In this document: piece by piece, positions 1 to 5,892 of the stretch
Layout: every line of letters starts with the position of its first letter
How positions within the stretch are numbered: position 1 is the first letter of the stretch
Origin: Cycloclasticus sp.
GTDB lineage: Bacteria; Pseudomonadota; Gammaproteobacteria; Methylococcales; Cycloclasticaceae
DNA length: 5,892 nucleotides
Direction of reading: 5' to 3'
Assembly: GCA_019090295.1 (NCBI GenBank)
Contig: JAHRWG010000278.1
Location: 1-5,892, forward strand
Translations under genes and position numbers: made by a program
Notes under the pieces: generated by a model
What the model saw: the letters and a program-made list of their open reading frames with translations, nothing else
Told to the model about the DNA's origin: nothing
Database searches by the model: none

Positions 1-359
1 CCAAAAGGTCCATCGATATGGTCAAGTTTTGTTTCTCCAGTTTCAAGTGATGAAAAGGGCAATATTTGCTGTTCTAAAGAAGGCGATGACAGTTGCGCCC
101 CATTTTCAAAACGTACTGCGTAATAGTGACCTGAAGAGGCTCGTTTATAAATGGGGTTGATGTATTGAATATTGATTTTATTGGTTTGATTCGGGGAAAG
201 TGCGACAAGTAAATTATCGGCATCATGTTCAAGTCTTGTGACCAAGAACCCCTCTGTAATGGTCTTTATCGATTGATTCTCTAGTATCCAAAATAAGCCA
301 ATTAAAACGATTAAGGATAGAGCAAGCCAAACCTGTAGATGTCGTTGTAGTGAATTCAT
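1..359 (-). CDS. Sensor histidine kinase, N-terminal part (truncated by window edge)
   Basis: Inner-membrane sensor kinase of a two-component system, presumed partner of the adjacent response regulator. Only the first 119 codons are in the window and they are open throughout. The start is the ATG at 359-357, whose first base is the last base of the regulator stop codon (TAATG), implying translational coupling. Residues about 9-26 (VWLALSLIVLIGLFWIL) form the first membrane segment. The rest is the start of a periplasmic sensor region containing RLEHDADNLL (42-51) and SGHYYAVRFENG (76-87). From memory, this RLEHDA...SGHYY pattern is typical of a group of proteobacterial kinases beside OmpR-type regulators. 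The periplasmic part seen here has no Cys and no Met, only scattered His (45, 78, 114). HAMP, HisKA and ATPase domains would lie outside the window, so kinase identity rests on the N-terminal architecture and the neighbour. The ligand cannot be told from the sequence. Confidence 0.85.
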   Translation of the reverse strand, partial: MNSLQRHLQVWLALSLIVLIGLFWILENQSIKTITEGFLVTRLEHDADNLLVALSPNQTNKINIQYINPIYKRASSGHYYAVRFENGAQLSSPSLEQQILPFSSLETGETKLDHIDGPF

Positions 360-1024
360 TATTTGTCTGCCATATATGTATAGCCTTGGCCTCGGCGTGT
401 TTTAATTAAATCTTGCCCCAGTTTTGCTCTTAAGTGACGAACATACACTTCGATCAAGTTACTATCTCGGTCAAAACTTTGTTCGTATACGTGTTCTGTT
501 AATTTAGTTTTAGTAAGTATTTTTCCAGGGTTCAGCATGAAATAGCGTAATAATCGAAATTCGGTACCCGTCAATGAAATAACTTCACCATCTGCTAGAG
601 TGACTTCCTGACGTGCTTCATTAAGATCTAAGTTGCCGCTTTGTATGGTTTGCCCAGGCATGTTGTTACTTCGCTTGATTAGCGCTTGAATGCGCATAAG
701 GAGCTCTTCGTGATGGAATGGTTTGCCTAAATAGTCATCGGCACCTGCTTTAAATCCTTCGACACGTTCATGCCAAGCATCACGTCCAGTGAGGACAATA
801 ACTGGGAGTTGGTTCCCTTGGTTTCGCCAATTATGCAGTACCTCAAGCCCCGAACGTTGCGGTAACCCTAGATCAAGAATAACGGTGTCATAGGGTTCTT
901 CGTTGCCCATAAATTCCGCATCAACACCATTGTCAGCGCAGTCAACAGCAAAGCCATGTCGCTCAAGTTCTTTCTTAAGTGGAGCCGCGATCAATTCATC
1001 ATCTTCAGCTAAAAGAAGTCGCAT
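359..1024 (-). CDS. OmpR/PhoB-family response regulator
   Basis: A complete 221-residue DNA-binding response regulator, normal length for the family. The receiver domain (about 1-118) shows the acidic pocket Glu7/Asp8 in LLLAEDDE, the phospho-acceptor Asp51 in VILDLGLP, the switch Thr79 in VLTGRD and Lys101 in LGKPF. A winged-helix output domain (about 127-218) ends with the recognition-helix region NLIEVYVRHLRAKLG and the wing RRGQGYTY. The receiver and output style is closest, from memory, to the PmrA/QseB/BqsR branch. The ATG at 1024 is chosen because MRLLLAEDD is the canonical N-terminus; the nearby upstream ATG at 1038 is out of frame. The ribosome-binding site is weak: a GGGGA run about 13 bases upstream. 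It is the first gene of a minus-strand operon with the kinase and is divergent from the efflux operon, which suggests local control of that pump. The regulated genes are inferred from position only. Confidence 0.95.
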   Translation of the reverse strand: MRLLLAEDDELIAAPLKKELERHGFAVDCADNGVDAEFMGNEEPYDTVILDLGLPQRSGLEVLHNWRNQGNQLPVIVLTGRDAWHERVEGFKAGADDYLGKPFHHEELLMRIQALIKRSNNMPGQTIQSGNLDLNEARQEVTLADGEVISLTGTEFRLLRYFMLNPGKILTKTKLTEHVYEQSFDRDSNLIEVYVRHLRAKLGQDLIKTRRGQGYTYMADK

Positions 1025-1048
1025 AAAGTAGTTTGCATCCCCATTGTT

Positions 1049-1060
1049 GTTTCATTTAAG
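1049..1060. repeat. 12-bp direct repeat, regulator-proximal copy
   Basis: GTTTCATTTAAG occurs here and again, identically, at 1231-1242 in the same orientation. It lies 25 bases upstream of the regulator ATG. Read in 11-base steps this copy also forms GTTTC-N6-GTTTA (1049-1064), a tandem half-site arrangement typical of OmpR-family operators. It is a candidate autoregulatory site; function is inferred only. Confidence 0.6.
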
Positions 1061-1086
1061 TTTATGTGCACGATTTAGATAAAGGC

Positions 1087-1092
1087 ACTATA
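1087..1092 (-). promoter_or_regulatory. Possible -10 element for the regulator/kinase operon
   Basis: On the minus strand the bases read TATAGT, a fair sigma-70 -10. It would give a leader of roughly 55 bases before the regulator start. No good -35 lies at 16-18 bases (the sequence there is AATAAT), so if real the promoter is weak or activator-dependent. This is a low-confidence guess. Confidence 0.2.
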
Positions 1093-1119
1093 TGAATTAT
1101 TCTAAATGAATTATTCTAA
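1092..1119. repeat. Perfect 14-bp tandem duplication
   Basis: ATGAATTATTCTAA is present twice, head to tail, at 1092-1105 and 1106-1119 with no mismatch. It may be a recent slippage duplication or a paired regulator-binding element. The 14-base period is not the 10-11 bases expected for same-face half-sites. It lies just upstream of the proposed minus-strand -10. Confidence 0.85.
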
Positions 1120-1155
1120 CGCTAATAGCCGCGAACTTTCTGGCTTCTTTATTGT

Positions 1156-1182
1156 TTGACGGCTAGTTGATAATTTTATGAT
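1156..1182 (+). promoter_or_regulatory. Candidate sigma-70 promoter for the efflux operon
   Basis: TTGACG (1156-1161) serves as -35 and TATGAT (1177-1182) as -10. Both hexamers are good, but the 15-base spacer is shorter than the usual 17. An alternative -35, TTGTTT (1152-1157), gives 19 bases. Off-optimal spacing of this sort is known at MerR-type and some regulated promoters. Transcription would start near 1189 and leave a leader of about 68 bases that contains the pump-side 12-bp repeat. Confidence 0.35.
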
Positions 1183-1225
1183 CAAAGTCAATTTTTTATG
1201 CGTTCTCCTTAGGCGCAGTTGATTT

Positions 1226-1242
1226 TTTCAGTTTCATTTAAG
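1226..1242 (+). promoter_or_regulatory. Candidate response-regulator operator (PmrA/BqsR-like box) with pump-side 12-bp repeat
   Basis: TTTCAG (1226-1231), five bases, then TTTAAG (1237-1242) form two hexamers with an 11-base period. As recalled, PmrA boxes follow HTTAAK-N5-HTTAAK and BqsR boxes TTAAG-N6-TTAAG. The second hexamer fits fully and the first has one mismatch. The site overlaps the 12-bp repeat GTTTCATTTAAG (1231-1242) shared with 1049-1060. It sits only 14 bases upstream of the first efflux gene and downstream of the proposed promoter, so it would repress unless the real promoter lies elsewhere. Confidence 0.4.
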
Positions 1243-1246
1243 CTTC

Positions 1247-1251
1247 GAAGG
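1247..1251 (+). promoter_or_regulatory. Ribosome-binding site that decides the start of the outer-membrane factor
   Basis: GAAGG lies five bases before ATG 1257 and 14 bases before the in-frame ATG 1266. The spacing favours the 1257 start. The site is embedded in the 8-bp palindrome CTTCGAAG (1243-1250) and directly follows the candidate operator. Confidence 0.55.
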
Positions 1252-1256
1252 TTAGT

Positions 1257-2525
1257 ATGTCGGCTATGAAACTTAAAATGACAGTACTAATCGTAGCCCT
1301 CTGCCAACAGATGTTTGTGTTTGCTCAAGACGAGCAAGACTCAAATATTGACCATGCGCATACAGCCCCTTTAATAACATCCGCTGAATTATCTTTACAT
1401 GAAGTCGTTGAAAAAACATTTCAACGAAATCCGCAATTAGCGGTATTACAGGCTCGACTCCAGCATGCAGATGCGTTGCGCAATAAGGCTCAAAGTTTAT
1501 GGGCCGATGATCCATCCTTTACGCTAAGCCATTACAGTGATCGTACGCATGCGAGAGAAGGTTTGCAGGAATGGGAGGCTGGTTTAGACCTTCCGCTTTG
1601 GTTACCTGGGCAGAGAGATGCTAGGCGGAAAACCTCCGAGCGACAACATCAATACGTTAACGCCTCTGAGTCAGCTTTGAAGCTGCACTTGGCAGGTATT
1701 GTTCGTGAAATATTGTGGGACATTTCGCTGAGTAAAAATGAGATGACGGTGGCTAAACAAGAGTGGAATGTCGTAAAGAAGCTTGAAAAGGACGTAAAAA
1801 AACGCGTTGAGTTGGGTGACCTTGCTAGATCAGATCTCATCATTAGTCAGCAAGAGTCGTTATCAAAAGAAGCGGCATGGCGGATTGCTTACCAGGAATA
1901 TCGCCATGCACAGCACCGTTACGACATGGTGACAGGGTTACCTGTCTTGCCGAAAAGCTTTGAAGAGCAGGCCATTAACGACGTCAGTATTAGTATGGAA
2001 CACCCCCTGTTGAAAGAGTCTCATAACAAGGTTGCAAAAAGCGTTGCTGAGCGTGATCAAGTGATGATCGAAAAAAGAGGGAATCCTTCATTGTTTGTTG
2101 GTTCAAGGCGAGAAAGGGGGGCATCAAATGAAGGTTATGTAGATGCGATTGGCCTCAGCTTGAACATACCATTCGGTTCGAAATCACATAGCCAGCCGAA
2201 AGTAACGGAAGCAGAAGTCATATTAAGCGAAAGCCGTAGCCAGATGGAAACGTTACATCGTAAATTAAATATGGCGATTCAGGACGCTAGTAGAAAGCTT
2301 AGTGCCACGGCAGAACAATACAGTTTTGCGAAGCGTCAAAATGAATTGTCCAAAAAGAATTTAAACATGTCTCGTAAGGCGTTTGCACTAGGCGAAACAA
2401 GTTTACTTGAATTAATTAGAGTTCAGGCGCAAGCATTCACAATAGAGCGGCATATGCATCAAAAACATCTAGAAGTGGGTTTACAGACCGCTCGCCTAAA
2501 CCAAGCAAAAGGGGTTATTCCATGA
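1257..2525 (+). CDS. CzcC-like outer-membrane efflux factor (TolC superfamily)
   Basis: The outer-membrane/periplasmic tunnel of a tripartite RND pump, 422 residues, the usual length of CzcC-type factors. A Sec signal peptide is clear: positive start (MKLK), hydrophobic core, and probable signal peptidase I cleavage after VFA at residue 23. Cys16 is preceded by Leu, so it is not a standard lipobox. Two outer-membrane-efflux repeats follow. The first begins at LSLHEVVEKTFQRNPQL (about 45-61) and includes WEAGLDLPLWLPGQRDAR (106-123). The second includes NPSLFVG (276-282), a LSLNIPFG strand (300-307) and FALGETSLLELIRVQAQA (from 376), ending LNQAKGVIP. Long heptad-rich helices lie between. The start at 1257 is preferred over 1266 on ribosome-binding-site spacing; both leave a functional signal peptide. 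Its stop overlaps the adaptor start by four bases (ATGA). The operon partners show that it serves the downstream pump. Confidence 0.93.
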   Translation: MSAMKLKMTVLIVALCQQMFVFAQDEQDSNIDHAHTAPLITSAELSLHEVVEKTFQRNPQLAVLQARLQHADALRNKAQSLWADDPSFTLSHYSDRTHAREGLQEWEAGLDLPLWLPGQRDARRKTSERQHQYVNASESALKLHLAGIVREILWDISLSKNEMTVAKQEWNVVKKLEKDVKKRVELGDLARSDLIISQQESLSKEAAWRIAYQEYRHAQHRYDMVTGLPVLPKSFEEQAINDVSISMEHPLLKESHNKVAKSVAERDQVMIEKRGNPSLFVGSRRERGASNEGYVDAIGLSLNIPFGSKSHSQPKVTEAEVILSESRSQMETLHRKLNMAIQDASRKLSATAEQYSFAKRQNELSKKNLNMSRKAFALGETSLLELIRVQAQAFTIERHMHQKHLEVGLQTARLNQAKGVIP

Positions 2526-3631
2526 GATTATTTCTATTCGCATCAATTATTACTTTTAGTGTCAATGTGTTAGCAGAAGCACCAACTAACGATACCTTGG
2601 TGAGATTGTCTGCAGAACAATCAAAGTCTTATGGCATTGTCATAGAAAATTTGCAACAAGCGGGCGAAGTGTTGGGTGCTCGTTACCAAGCTGAAGTAGT
2701 TGTGCCTAATTCACAATTACAGGTCATCAGTGTGTTACAAGGCGGTTTGGTGGAGGGGTTGATGGTAGCCGAAGGGGAGCGTGTGCAAAAAGGGCAAGTG
2801 CTCGCAAAAATTAATAGTCCAGGCGTGTTGGAATTACAGCGTGATTTATTACAAACAATGAGCCAACTTAATTTAGCTAGGTCTTCACTGAGTCGGAATA
2901 AACAGCTATTGGATGAAGGGATTATTCCAAAGCGCCGTTATCTTGAATCACTGAGTGTCTGGCAAGAGTTAATTACTCAAAAGGAACAACAAGAAACTAC
3001 GTTGGCATTTTCCGGTATGAGTAGTGAGGCAATCTCTAAACTAGAAAAAACTCGGAAACTAGGCAGTGTGTTGGTCGTAGTGGCACCTTTTGATGGGGTT
3101 TTATTGGAACAAATGGCTATACCTGGTCAAAAACTTGGGGCAGCAGATCCATTGTTCAAAATTGGCAAATTGTCACCGCTGTGGTTGGAAATTCACGTGC
3201 CTATTTCTGTTGTTACCAAGGTCAAAGTTGGTGGTATGGTTGCCATTCCTAACCTTAATGTCCAAGGAAAAGTGATCACGATTGGTCGAATGGTGCATGC
3301 CGCTGATCAAGGCATATTAGTGAGGGCGCTCGTTGAAAATAATGTAGAACAATTACGCCCGGGCCAAGTTGTTCAGGTTCGTATTGCGATAGAAACAAGC
3401 GCACAACAGAATTACTACATGGTTTCACGTAAATCGATCGTCCGGCTAGATAAAGAAACGATAATTTTCATTGAACACGAACAAGGTTATGAGGCGGTAA
3501 AAGTGGAGGTTATTGGCGCGCGCGAAGGAGAGCAGATTATTGCCGCTAAAAAAAGCATTTTAGCGCCAGTTGTAACCAGTGGAGCTGTCTCATTGAAAGC
3601 GATATTAATGGGTGCGGGCGGAGAGGGGTAG
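2522..3631 (+). CDS. CzcB-like periplasmic adaptor (membrane fusion protein) of RND efflux pump
   Basis: The adaptor linking the inner-membrane RND pump to the outer-membrane factor, 369 residues. Residues 1-18 are a signal peptide (cleavage likely after NVLA) with no lipobox Cys, so the mature protein is probably soluble in the periplasm. A split lipoyl/barrel-sandwich domain is visible at about 60-100 (GGLVEGLMVAEGERVQKGQ) and 183-216 (APFDGVLLEQMAIPGQKLG). They flank a helical hairpin (about 101-178). A beta-barrel (about 219-292, with WLEIHVP and LRPGQVVQVRI) and a membrane-proximal domain (about 300-350) follow. The protein has no Cys and no His-rich or Met-rich N-terminal extension of the kind found in some CzcB and CusB proteins. 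AAGGGG (2509-2514) is a good ribosome-binding site seven bases before the start, and the ATGA overlap implies coupling to the upstream gene. Confidence 0.93.
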   Translation: MRLFLFASIITFSVNVLAEAPTNDTLVRLSAEQSKSYGIVIENLQQAGEVLGARYQAEVVVPNSQLQVISVLQGGLVEGLMVAEGERVQKGQVLAKINSPGVLELQRDLLQTMSQLNLARSSLSRNKQLLDEGIIPKRRYLESLSVWQELITQKEQQETTLAFSGMSSEAISKLEKTRKLGSVLVVVAPFDGVLLEQMAIPGQKLGAADPLFKIGKLSPLWLEIHVPISVVTKVKVGGMVAIPNLNVQGKVITIGRMVHAADQGILVRALVENNVEQLRPGQVVQVRIAIETSAQQNYYMVSRKSIVRLDKETIIFIEHEQGYEAVKVEVIGAREGEQIIAAKKSILAPVVTSGAVSLKAILMGAGGEG

Positions 3632-3637
3632 CTTACG

Positions 3638-5892
3638 ATGTTAAATAGAATAATTCAATTTGCGTTGACTCAACGTTTGCTGATGATGATGGTGACGATT
3701 ATCCTCGTTATCGCTGGCTGGAAATCCTTTCAAACTTTGCCGATTGATGCTTTTCCTGATGTTTCAACCACGCAAGTAAAAATGATTATTAAAGCGCCAG
3801 GGATGACCCCAGAGGAAGTTGAAACCCGTATTACTGCGCCCATTGAAGTGGAAATGCTGGGTATCCCCAAGCAAAGTATGCTGCGCTCTATGTCTAAATA
3901 TGCGTTGGCTGATATTACGGTCGATTTTGAAGATGGCACTGATATTTATTGGGCGCGTCAGCAAGTTTCTGAGCGTTTGAGCGCCATTTGGGGTGATCTG
4001 CCATCCGATATTGGAGGCGGTGTTGCTCCGATGACAACACCCCTGGGTGAAATGCTTATGTTTACGATTGAGAGTGATCGACTGTCCATTATGGAAAAAC
4101 GTTCACTACTTGATTGGGTGTTAAGACCAGCATTGAGAACGGTGCCCGGTGTTGCGGATGTAAATGCCTTGGGTGGTTTGGTTCGTACGTTTGAAGTAAC
4201 GCCGGATATCACCCTAATGAATGCACAAGGCATTACTCTTGATACCTTACGGACAGCGCTAACAGAAAATAATAGGAATGACGGTGCTGGGCAGCTAATT
4301 GATGGTGAAGAAACGTTGTTGATTAGGAGTGATGGTAGTATTCGGTCCTTGGAAGATATCGGTGATATTGTTGTTAAAGCGCATCCCGTCGAGCCCGTAA
4401 CCATACGTGATATTGCAGCGGTAAGCATCGGATCGTTAACACGTTACGGTGGCGTCACAAGAAATGGGCAAGGTGAAGCGGTTGAAGGACTCGTGTTAGG
4501 GCTACGTGGTGCTAATGCAAGAGAATTAGTGGAAGGCGTGTCGCAAAAGTTAGACGAGTTGCAATCCGCATTACCGGAAGGTGTAACGACTCGCGTTTTT
4601 TATAATCGCGGTGATTTAGTGGATAGAGCTGTAGAAACGGTTGGTACAGCGTTGGGAGAAGCGATCATATTAGTCTTGATTCTACTCCTATTGTTCCTAG
4701 GCGACTTGCGGGCGGCGTTAACCGTTGCATTAATCTTACCACTGGCTGTGTTGGGTACCGTTATATTGATGCGCCAGTTTAATTTATCAGCCAACCTCAT
4801 GAGTCTTGGAGGACTAGCGATTGCTATTGGCATGTTAGTCGATGGGGCCGTCGTAGTGGTTGAAAGCATCGTGTCCGAATTGGGTCAGAAAAAGAAAACC
4901 ACGTTATTGCCACGTTTACATATTATCTATCGAGCGGTAGCTGATGTTGCTTTGCCGGTGACGACGGGTATCATTATTATTATGGTTGTGTTCTTGCCAT
5001 TGCTAACACTGCAAGGCCTTGAGGGAAAATTGTTTTCGCCGGTAGCAATTACAATTGTCTTCGCACTTGGCGTTTCATTACTACTCTCCTTAACGGTCAT
5101 TCCAGTGCTGGCCGCGAGTTTGCTAAAGAATGTTAGCCACGAAGACCCTATTTTGGTCAGGTATCTAGAAAAAGCCTATATCCCTGTTCTTAAATACTGT
5201 TTGCAATTTAGTAAGGTACCTATTTTTATAGCATTGGCATCACTGGTGTTAATGACGGTGTTGTATTTACAGCTGGGTAAAAGTTTTATGCCAACGTTGG
5301 ATGAAGGCAACATTATTGTTCAGACAGAAAAATTGCCGTCGATAAATCTGGATGAATCGTTACGTATTGATGACCTAGTAGCGAAAGCTATCATCGAAAA
5401 AGTACCTGAAGTGACAGGCATTGTTGCGCGTACAGGGTCTGATGAGATTGGCCTCGACCCAATGGGGTTGAATCAAACCGATATGTTCTTAGAAATAAAA
5501 CCGCGTGATGAATGGAGTTTTGATACAAAAGAAGAATTTATAGAGAAATTAAGGAGCGTGCTAAGCAACTTCCCTGGTCTTGTTTTTGGTTTTACACAGC
5601 CGATTGAAATGCGCGTCTCTGAAATGCTGACCGGTGTGCGAGGTGACGTAGCCATCAAGATTTTTGGAGATGACCTCAATATGCTAAACGATAAGGCACA
5701 AGAAATTGCCAGTATCGTTGAAAAACTAGATGGTGCAGAAGATGTTTTTGCGGCACAAAATGATGGCGTGCAATATCTACGGGTGGTGATTAATCGATTG
5801 GCTGTCGGACGTCTTGGTTTATCTATTGATGATGTAGAGAGCAACTTACGTTCCCTTATTGAAGGTCAAAATATGGGGACTATTTATGAAGG
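3638..5892 (+). CDS. CzcA/CusA-like heavy-metal-efflux RND permease, N-terminal about 751 residues (truncated by window edge)
   Basis: The inner-membrane proton-driven pump of the tripartite complex. The first 751 codons are open; family members run to about 1,030-1,050 residues. TM1 is at about 12-29, followed by the periplasmic porter region with the family hallmark FEDGTDIYWARQQVSERL. TM2-TM6 lie at about 340-355, 360-378, 391-412, 439-462 and 468-495, and TM7 at about 528-546; the second periplasmic loop then runs off the window. TM4 carries GMLVDGAVVVVES with Asp402 and Glu409, matching the proton-relay Asp405 of CusA and the conserved Glu seven residues later. The CzcA-type extra Asp is Ala or Ile here. 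By manual alignment the CusA Met573/Met623/Met672 triad is Ile569, Gln613 and Glu662, so Cu(I)/Ag(I) is unlikely. Start: ATG 3638 with GAGAGGGG (3621-3628) upstream, six bases after the adaptor stop. Metal export is a family-level call; an HME3-like group is a guess. Confidence 0.93.
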   Translation, partial: MLNRIIQFALTQRLLMMMVTIILVIAGWKSFQTLPIDAFPDVSTTQVKMIIKAPGMTPEEVETRITAPIEVEMLGIPKQSMLRSMSKYALADITVDFEDGTDIYWARQQVSERLSAIWGDLPSDIGGGVAPMTTPLGEMLMFTIESDRLSIMEKRSLLDWVLRPALRTVPGVADVNALGGLVRTFEVTPDITLMNAQGITLDTLRTALTENNRNDGAGQLIDGEETLLIRSDGSIRSLEDIGDIVVKAHPVEPVTIRDIAAVSIGSLTRYGGVTRNGQGEAVEGLVLGLRGANARELVEGVSQKLDELQSALPEGVTTRVFYNRGDLVDRAVETVGTALGEAIILVLILLLLFLGDLRAALTVALILPLAVLGTVILMRQFNLSANLMSLGGLAIAIGMLVDGAVVVVESIVSELGQKKKTTLLPRLHIIYRAVADVALPVTTGIIIIMVVFLPLLTLQGLEGKLFSPVAITIVFALGVSLLLSLTVIPVLAASLLKNVSHEDPILVRYLEKAYIPVLKYCLQFSKVPIFIALASLVLMTVLYLQLGKSFMPTLDEGNIIVQTEKLPSINLDESLRIDDLVAKAIIEKVPEVTGIVARTGSDEIGLDPMGLNQTDMFLEIKPRDEWSFDTKEEFIEKLRSVLSNFPGLVFGFTQPIEMRVSEMLTGVRGDVAIKIFGDDLNMLNDKAQEIASIVEKLDGAEDVFAAQNDGVQYLRVVINRLAVGRLGLSIDDVESNLRSLIEGQNMGTIYE

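Larger units (their letters stand above)
1025..1256. promoter_or_regulatory. Divergent intergenic control region
   Basis: This AT-rich 232-base spacer separates the regulator/kinase operon from the efflux operon and must hold both promoters. It contains a perfect 12-bp direct repeat near each end, a perfect 14-bp tandem duplication and a TTGAT-N9-ATCAA inverted repeat. It also holds a plausible plus-strand promoter. For the minus strand the best -10 candidate is TATAGT (1092-1087), but no convincing -35 accompanies it, which would fit an activator-dependent promoter. I found no open reading frame, tRNA or clear hairpin terminator here. Confidence 0.8.

Noticed and set aside
1167..1185. FNR/ANR box
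   Set aside because: The half-sites match, but the nine-base gap is incompatible with the four-base spacing of true FNR sites.
1287..1304. Possible lipobox (VALC) in the outer-membrane-factor signal peptide
   Set aside because: The residue before Cys16 is Leu rather than Gly/Ala/Ser, and a better signal peptidase I site (VFA) follows at residue 23.
1273..1843. Minus-strand frames (1273-1515 and 1649-1843) within the outer-membrane-factor gene
   Set aside because: Antisense to a complete TolC-family gene with clear signal peptide and repeats; no protein-like features of their own.
3090..3275. 61-codon plus-strand frame inside the adaptor gene
   Set aside because: Out of frame within conserved lipoyl and beta-barrel coding sequence; no independent support.
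3632..3637. Break between adaptor and permease as an operon boundary
   Set aside because: Only six bases separate stop and start, with the ribosome-binding site inside the adaptor gene and no terminator, so the genes are co-transcribed.
3958..4428. 156-codon open frame on the minus strand
   Set aside because: It lies entirely antisense to the permease, whose frame encodes unmistakable HME-RND motifs. The antisense product is Ser/Thr/Pro-rich with no recognisable domain, typical of a shadow frame.
5473..5844. 123-codon open frame on the minus strand
   Set aside because: Antisense to the second periplasmic loop of the permease and of low complexity; no ribosome-binding or family evidence.

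Overview
The window looks like part of a Gram-negative, probably marine or aquatic gammaproteobacterial chromosome. I infer this from the mid-40s GC content judged by eye, the Sec signal peptides, the tripartite inner membrane/periplasm/outer membrane pump, and the style of the two-component genes. No taxonomic marker gene is present, so the assignment is loose.

Layout: two divergent transcription units leave a 232-base intergenic region (1025-1256). To the left, on the minus strand, is a two-component system. It consists of a complete OmpR/PhoB-family response regulator (1024-359) and the first 119 codons of a sensor histidine kinase (359 down to the left edge, truncated), joined by a one-base TAATG overlap. 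To the right, on the plus strand, is a tightly packed three-gene efflux operon: a CzcC-like outer-membrane factor (1257-2525), a CzcB-like periplasmic adaptor (2522-3631, 4-base ATGA overlap), and a CzcA/CusA-like heavy-metal-efflux RND permease (3638 to the right edge, truncated at about residue 751).

Working model (inference): the kinase senses a periplasmic signal and phosphorylates the regulator at Asp51. The regulator then acts on the shared intergenic region to set expression of its own operon and of the pump. A perfect 12-bp direct repeat lies once in front of each divergent operon. The copy by the pump falls inside a tandem arrangement resembling PmrA/BqsR boxes, so it is the best candidate operator. 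The three pump proteins would assemble into a CBA complex spanning both membranes.

Substrate: by family the pump exports metal cations. However, the three methionines that bind Cu(I)/Ag(I) in E. coli CusA appear to be replaced by Ile569, Gln613 and Glu662. The adaptor also has no His-rich or Met-rich N-terminal segment. This argues against a copper/silver pump and leaves the true substrate open. I see no mobile element, RNA gene, CRISPR array or clear terminator.
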